Below, in pieces: positions 58,613 to 64,000 of a DNA stretch of 64,000 nt (the stretch's first letter is position 1; each line of letters opens with the position of its first letter). The notes under the pieces were generated by a model that saw only the letters and a program-made list of their open reading frames with translations, had not been told where the DNA came from and did not search any database. Position numbers and translations under genes: made by a program. The stretch spans positions 817,001 through 881,000 of the forward strand of contig JAQFVV010012513.1 of NCBI GenBank assembly GCA_028023455.1, in the 5' to 3' direction. The stretch is from Epiperipatus broadwayi. Lineage: Eukaryota > Onychophora > Udeonychophora > Euonychophora > Peripatidae.

Positions 58613-60606
58613 TGTAATGGATGTTTAAGACATCATTACAAAAAATATACTTTTATAGGGGTAAAGAAAATAAAATAGATTTTTATTTAAGATTTCATTT
58701 GTAAAACTTGATTAAAAGGTTTTTTTTTAATGCTTGTACTAATATATATGTATGTGCGTGGGAATTATATTTTAATACCACAGTTATATGTGGTTTTTAA
58801 TTTTGATTTTATAAAAAAGAAAACTAAGATTACTTTTTTTGTTAAATTTATGTAAAGGTAAAGTGTACAAATAGATTGTACAAATAGATTGCTTTACAGA
58901 TTTGGGATTTATATTGATAAGAATAATTAAAAAAGAAAGAAAACAAAAAGAAAAGAATTTTTCATTAGTTGGTTCCTATATCTGTAAAGGGCAATTTATT
59001 TCGTTAATTAGATAACTATTGTTATCTAGATAGAGAATTTTTAAATTTTAATTAAAAAGAAAAAGTTTGGTAATTGGTTTAAGAGATATGATTCAGATAT
59101 AACAGGCTGAACCAGGCCATTGGATTATCTTTGACTAGTTTTATATACTTGCATCAGCTAATATACTTGCACCAGCACAAAGAGACAGACACCAACTCTG
59201 ACAGGAGAATTGCCCAAACTAGAGGACACTTCCACCAACTCTGAGAGATACTTGCCCTAACTATTCCTGCATATTCTGAAAACTGATCCGGTAATTATTC
59301 TACCTAGAATGAACATTAAACCTAGAGCAAGAATATTTTCTTTACCATGATGTGCTAAGCTTCTCGCCAGGACAGGTTCGGACATCCTGTGTCTCCATTA
59401 ACTGCCTACACTGCCATAAGAACCGGCGCCAAAGAAACCACTAACCAATTCGCCCAAGCCTACTGTCAGTGAATCCAGAGCAACAGACTAACCTAAGAAG
59501 TCTAGTGCACTAGCATTGAAATAAATTATTAAGGTACCTTACATTTTTGTGACTTAAATAATGTTGTCTTATATGGTGTTTCCTTTTTTTTTTAAAAAAA
59601 TATAAATGTTTTTTAAGTTGTATCTTATGTAATTGATTTCTGTGTACTTGATTTTTTTTCTTTCTTTTTTTTTCAATGAGTGCTAGTTTCAAACCTATTA
59701 CTGTCCGTCCTATTTAAGTCTTAGTAAGTAAGATAGTAGTTTATTTTAATCTCACATTCCTTTTATTATAGAATGCAGTCTGGATATTACAGACTATTTT
59801 AATTGATTTCTGGCTCATGACCCATGTTGTTATTAGTTCTACTTATGTCATGAAACTCTAATTATTTATAATAGACGATTATAAAATATAATCGTTTTTA
59901 GTTTTATTTCTTCAAGCTTCCAATTCGCTTATTAGGGGCACGTATGATCGTTTTAACCCTCTCAATAGGTAGATCGTGAGCTCCTAGCCTGTCTCACTCA
60001 TAGGGAGGTCAATCGATTGAAAGTAATAAATTTCAACACCCTTTTATTATTATTAATGTTTTGGAAGCTACCTTCGCATTCCTTCAATTTCGACATAAGC
60101 TTACATAAATCTCAAATACGGAGATTCAGCCTTTTCCTAACTATGGGTTATAAGCAGGAAGCTAACCTCCCTTGTCTTGCATGAGATCACTGTCTACTTA
60201 CTAATACTTCTGTTACTATCAGTATTTTGCACTCTTTCACGCACAGAAAATCGCTTTCAAAGCCGTATAAATATTTTAGTTTAATCATGACGAATGTACG
60301 TGTAGTACATATTTTAAATGTGCTTTAAGGATTATTATTTAGATTTATGTTTATTTAATCATACTCGTAATAAAATTATTTATTTATTCATTTGCTTAGT
60401 TGATTTTGTTTTCTGTTGCTACCTTTCCAACTCTCTGAACAAAACATAGATCTCATTTGCTTGATTGAGCTAGTCCGGCGCATTCGATTCGCATATCCTG
60501 TAACCCCTTAAAAATAAATGTCTAGTTCCAAATTTCGGACTAGTGGCGCCCTGGCGGTCAGTATATGTGAGTCTAAAGCTTTTGTCCGGTATATAGGATA
60601 GTAATT
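58613..60606 (+). repeat. 5' LTR, about 2.0 kb
   Basis: Begins TGTAATGGATGTTTAAGACA and is repeated from 62,358 to the window end, position for position. The first 1,642 bases correspond to the 1,643 bases of the 3' copy that are visible. The 3' boundary (about 60,606) is inferred from the primer-binding-like site at 60,609. In two samples (first 270 bases; 59,101-59,340) I count about 9-10 differences each, so roughly 3-4% divergence, mostly transitions. The last 200 bases are CpG-richer than the rest. The LTR holds no open frame. Two kilobases is long for an LTR. Confidence 0.85.
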
Positions 60607-60608
60607 TT

Positions 60609-60632
60609 TGGCGCAACCAAACGTGGGAGCCG
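60609..60632 (+). other. Primer-binding-like site (tRNA-Lys type)
   Basis: TGGCGCAACCAAACGTGGGA resembles the complement of the 3' end of animal tRNA-Lys(CUU), TGGCGCCCAACGTGGGGC, with a small insertion. An alternative TGGCGCCCTGGCGGTC lies at 60,544. The first fits the start of internal sequence better, but the true 3' end of the LTR is outside the window, so I cannot confirm it. Confidence 0.45.
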
Positions 60633-60997
60633 ATATTAAAACTTTACATGAGATGTTTTGTTCGGATGGTTGGGAAAAATAAACAGAAATGGTAGGCAAA
60701 AATAGGTGAAATAAAGTTAGTGGTAGAATAGAAGTTGATGGAAAGATGCAGGTAGTTTTGGATCTGTCCGTATTTAATGTTTTGATATTCAAAAAGAGTT
60801 TATTAATTAGTTCAACGTTCGTAAAGTTTTTTTTTAAAAAAAGTAAAGAGTTTAAGTTTGCTTTGTAAAAATAAAATAAAGTTAGCTGTTAAAGATTAAA
60901 AAAAAAAAACCCATTAATAAACAGTTTTAAAAGAAAAGTTCTGTTGGTAATTTGAAAAACATAATTAGATTGCATCGGGGCTAAGTTTATTTTGAAA

Positions 60998-61912
60998 ATG
61001 GAAGCTAAAAAAGAAAACAATAGGGAGGTAGGTTGGGAAGAGAGCCCAGTTTCATTTAAACACTCTCAGATAGAAAAAAAAGAGAGCGAGACACAGACGA
61101 TGATGAAGATGATGATAGAGTTGATAATAGAAATGAAACAAACTCAGCAAGCCGAGATGAAAGAAATACGACAGGAGTTGCTGGAAATGAAACAAAATAT
61201 AACAAAACAAAATATAGAAATAAAATGGAGTCAACAAACAATACTGGAGGAGCTGAGAGCAGAAATGAAAGGAATGAGACAGGAAATATTGAAGAAAGTC
61301 AACAAAAATCAGGCAGCTATAGAAGTCATAGAGAAAGATAGGAATAAGGAGGTTCAGGAAGTTGAAATAGTAAAGGAAGAGATGAAAGAAGTAAAAGATG
61401 AATTAGAACAGGATAGCGTTAGAACAGACAAGGTAGAAATAGAGATAGAAGTTGGTAGAGATTGGGTGCAGATAGGTGGCAAGATAGAAAATGCAGATCA
61501 AAAGACAGAGAATAATGTAAAAGAGTTTCTGCAAGAAACTAAAAATAAATTGGTTAAAATAACTAGTGGTTGTGAATACGAATTTAAAAAAAAGAGAGTT
61601 AAGAAAAAAGTTAAGGAGTATGATTTTAAGGCAGAGATAAAAGCTATCTATAGAGCAATTTTATTTGAAAAGACTATAGAAGAGGGATTCGTTCCATTTG
61701 TTATTAACGAGGCGGTCTGTACTAAAATGGGACACATTGAACAAATATATTTTGCTCGGCTAAAGAGTCGTAAGATATACGAGCTACAAGATAAAACAGA
61801 ACGAGAAAGAGACAAGGCAATAAATTATAAGCGAAGGACAGACAAAAGGGGGAAAGGAACGTACATTAGAGAGGCAGTAAGAATAAAGAAAGAACCGCCT
61901 GACCGAGCGTAA
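60998..61912 (+). CDS. Coiled-coil ORF of the LTR element, Gag-like position
   Basis: A 304-codon frame from the first ATG (a TTG lies two codons upstream). It is the only long frame between the LTRs. Residues about 35-140 are rich in Glu, Lys, Met and Gln with heptad-like spacing (EMKEIRQELLEMKQN and EEMKEVKDELE are examples), predicting a long coiled coil. A short TSGCEYEFKKKRVKKKVKEY linker leads to a basic C-terminal part with EEGFVPFVINEAVCTKMGH and a Lys/Arg-rich tail ending KKEPPDRA. There are only two Cys, so no CCHC knuckle. No protease, RT or integrase signature is present. Its position after a primer-binding-like site suggests Gag, but no sequence hallmark proves it. Coding potential is supported by an uninterrupted frame in AT-rich DNA despite 3-4% LTR divergence. 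The stop codon overlaps a GTAAGT, which could be a splice donor. Alternatives: a Gag of an unfamiliar lineage, or a captured or novel protein. Confidence 0.65.
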   Translation: MEAKKENNREVGWEESPVSFKHSQIEKKESETQTMMKMMIELIIEMKQTQQAEMKEIRQELLEMKQNITKQNIEIKWSQQTILEELRAEMKGMRQEILKKVNKNQAAIEVIEKDRNKEVQEVEIVKEEMKEVKDELEQDSVRTDKVEIEIEVGRDWVQIGGKIENADQKTENNVKEFLQETKNKLVKITSGCEYEFKKKRVKKKVKEYDFKAEIKAIYRAILFEKTIEEGFVPFVINEAVCTKMGHIEQIYFARLKSRKIYELQDKTERERDKAINYKRRTDKRGKGTYIREAVRIKKEPPDRA

Positions 61913-62357
61913 GTGATATTGATCGGAGGTACTGCTAAAAAAAAAAAAAACTCAATGGATTTGTAATTGGACTACGAGTTGAGAATAGAAATTTATTTCG
62001 ATGTAGGTGATAAGCCTGAATGAATTTTGTAAATAATATTATATAATTACAACTATATATGTGTGTGATAAACAATATTACATTTTGATATTTTGAATTA
62101 TGTTCGTTTTTATTTAATAAAATGTATAGTGGCTATCGTAATTGTATTACTTTGTTGTAAATAGTTATTTTAATAGATCGCCAGTATATTCCTGAAAATT
62201 TGTTACTTACAAATGATTTAAAATAGTATTCGTTAGGGTAGTCGGACGGATTTGATTTTTTTTTAAAAGTGAGAACAAACTTAGAGAAAACTGGTTAGTG
62301 GTAGGCAGAGCAAAGTCAGCTAAGTTGTTTTTTTTTGTGTGATGACGGAGAGGCAGT
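61913..62357 (+). other. Internal 3' region of the LTR element
   Basis: Noncoding, AT-rich. It ends TGATGACGGAGAGGCAGT immediately before the 3' LTR, a purine-rich stretch that may act as polypurine tract. No RT or integrase sequence can be found here. Confidence 0.6.
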
Positions 62358-64000
62358 TGTAATGGATGTTTAAGACACCATTACAAAAATTATATTTTTA
62401 TAGGGGTAAAAAAAATAAAATAGATTTTTATTTAAGATTTCATTTGTAAAACTTGATTAAAAGGTTTTTTTTAATGCTTGTACTAATATATATGTATGTG
62501 CGTGGGAATTATATTTTAATACTACAGTTATATGTGATTTTTAATTTTGATTTTAAAAAAAAGAAAACTAAGATTACTTTTTTTGTTAAATTTATGTAAA
62601 GGTAAAGTGTACAAATAAATTGTACAAATAGATTGCTTTACAGATTTGGGATTTATATTGATAAGAATAATTAAAAAAGAAAGAAAACAAAAAGAAAAGA
62701 ATTTTTCATTAGTTGGTTCCTAGATCTGTAAAGGGCAATTTATTTCGTTAATTAGATAACTATTGTTATCTAGATAGAGAATTTTTAAATTTTAATTAAA
62801 AAGAAAAAGTTTGGTAATTGGTTTAAGAGATATGATTCAGATATAACAGGCTGAACCAGGCCATTGGATTATCTTTGACTAGTTTTATATACTTGCATCA
62901 GCTAGTATACTTGCACCAGTGCAAAGAGACAGACACCAACTCTGACAGGAAAATTGCCCAGACTAGAGGACACTTCCACCAACTCTGAGAGATACTTGCA
63001 CTAACTATTCCTGCATATTCTGAAAGCTGATCCAGTAATTATTCTACCTAGAATGAACATTAAACCTACAGCAAGAATATTTTCTTTACCATGATGTGCT
63101 AAGCTTCTCGCCAGGACAGGTTCGGATGTCCTGTGTCTCCATTAACTGCCTACAATGCCATAAGAACCGGCTCCAAAGAAACCACTAACCAACTCGCCCA
63201 AGCCTACCGTCAGTGAATCCAGAGCAACAGACTAACCTAAGAAGTCTAGTGCACTAGCATTGAAATAAATTATTAAGGTACCTTACATTTTTGTGACTTA
63301 AATAATGTTGTTTTATATGTGTTTTCTTTTTTTTTTTAAAAAAATATAAATGTTTTTTCAAGTTGTATCTTATGTAATTCGATTTCTGTGTACTTGATTT
63401 TTTTTCTTTCTTTTTTTTTTAATGAGTGCTAGTTTCAAACCTATTACTGTCCATCCTATTTAAGTCTTGGTAAGTAAGATAGTAGTTTATTTTAATCTCA
63501 CATTCCTCTTATTATAGAATGCAGTCTGGATATTACAGACTATTTTAATTGATTTCTGGCTTGTGACCCATTTTGTTATTAGTTCTACTTATGTCGTGAA
63601 ACTCTAATTATTTATAATAGACGATTATGAAATATAATCATTTTATTTTTATTTTTTCAAGCTTCCAATTCACTTATTAGGGGCACGTACAATCGTTTTA
63701 ACCCTCTCAATAGGTAGATCGTGAGCTCCTAGCCTGTCTCACTCAGAGGGAGGTCAATCGATTGAAAGTAATAACGTTCAACACCCTTTTATTATTATTA
63801 ATGTTTTGAAAGCTACCTTCGCATTCCTTCGATTTCGACATAAGCTTACATAAATCTCAAATACGGAGATTCAGCCTTTTCCTAACTATGGGTTATAAGC
63901 AGGAAGCTAACCTCCCTTGTCTTGTGTGAGATCACTGTCTACTTACTAATACTTCTGTTACTATCAGTATTTTGCACTCTTTCACGCACAGGAAATCGCT
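62358..64000 (+). repeat. 3' LTR, cut by the window end
   Basis: Starts TGTAATGGATGTTTAAGACA and matches 58,613-60,254. About 350 bases of the copy, plus any target-site duplication, lie beyond the window. With the same length as the 5' LTR the element would be about 5.7 kb. Confidence 0.85.

Noticed and set aside
61052-61241. Two minus-strand frames
   Set aside because: Antisense of the coiled-coil ORF; low-complexity Phe/Ser/Leu products.
58613-64000. Segmental duplication instead of LTRs
   Set aside because: The repeats start with TG, a primer-binding-like site and purine-rich stretch lie at the inner edges, and sequence between is unique. LTRs fit better, though the missing 3' end leaves some doubt.

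Overview
This is a strongly AT-rich piece of animal chromosomal DNA with no host gene I can support. Evidence for an animal genome is the mix of decayed non-LTR retrotransposons (RTE type and a second LINE type), Penelope-like elements with GIY-YIG domains, tRNA-derived SINE-like pieces, a long-LTR retrotransposon, very long (TATC)n arrays, and the absence of any operon-like or densely coding stretch. An invertebrate is likely. A mollusc, perhaps a cephalopod, is my guess from the overall texture, but nothing in the sequence proves it.

Layout. 1-11,300 is a patchwork of minus-strand RTE fragments, plus-strand LINE tails, palindromic (foldback) repeats, a 0.9 kb (TATC)n array at 4,068-4,996, a GIY-YIG fragment at 8,406-8,720 and a decayed minisatellite at 9,590-10,310. 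11,300-15,400 is mostly unremarkable AT-rich DNA holding two tRNA-derived retrosequences and a possible integrase remnant. 15,400-22,150 holds an RTE 3' end, a nearly full-span but broken plus-strand RTE copy (endonuclease at 16,800, reverse transcriptase to 20,095) riddled with later insertions, a duplicated LINE tail, and a 950 bp palindrome built from Penelope 3' sequence. 23,880-30,000 holds two more Penelope fragments, a tandem array of six tRNA-like units (24,890-25,600) and two large palindromes. 30,000-32,830 and 36,000-38,650 are quiet. 32,830-35,860 and 39,970-40,500 are further minus-strand RTE copies. 41,100-53,000 contains a SINE with a clear target-site duplication, a 97% identical inverted repeat, a nested palindrome of a dispersed repeat family, and a 36 bp perfect hairpin. 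54,100-54,870 is a second (TATC)n array. 55,525-56,380 is a LINE C-terminus.

58,613 to the window end is the most intact element: a retrotransposon with LTRs of about 2.0 kb, an internal region of only about 1.75 kb, and a single open reading frame (304 codons from the ATG) rich in coiled coil, with no protease, reverse transcriptase or integrase. The 3' LTR runs off the window.

The recurrent theme is inverted duplication. At least thirteen palindromes or long hairpins occur, several of them members of shared families, some inserted in older RTE copies, and several with tRNA-like promoters in their arms or loops. I see no CRISPR, operon or defence-type system. Most short open frames are shadows of repeats.
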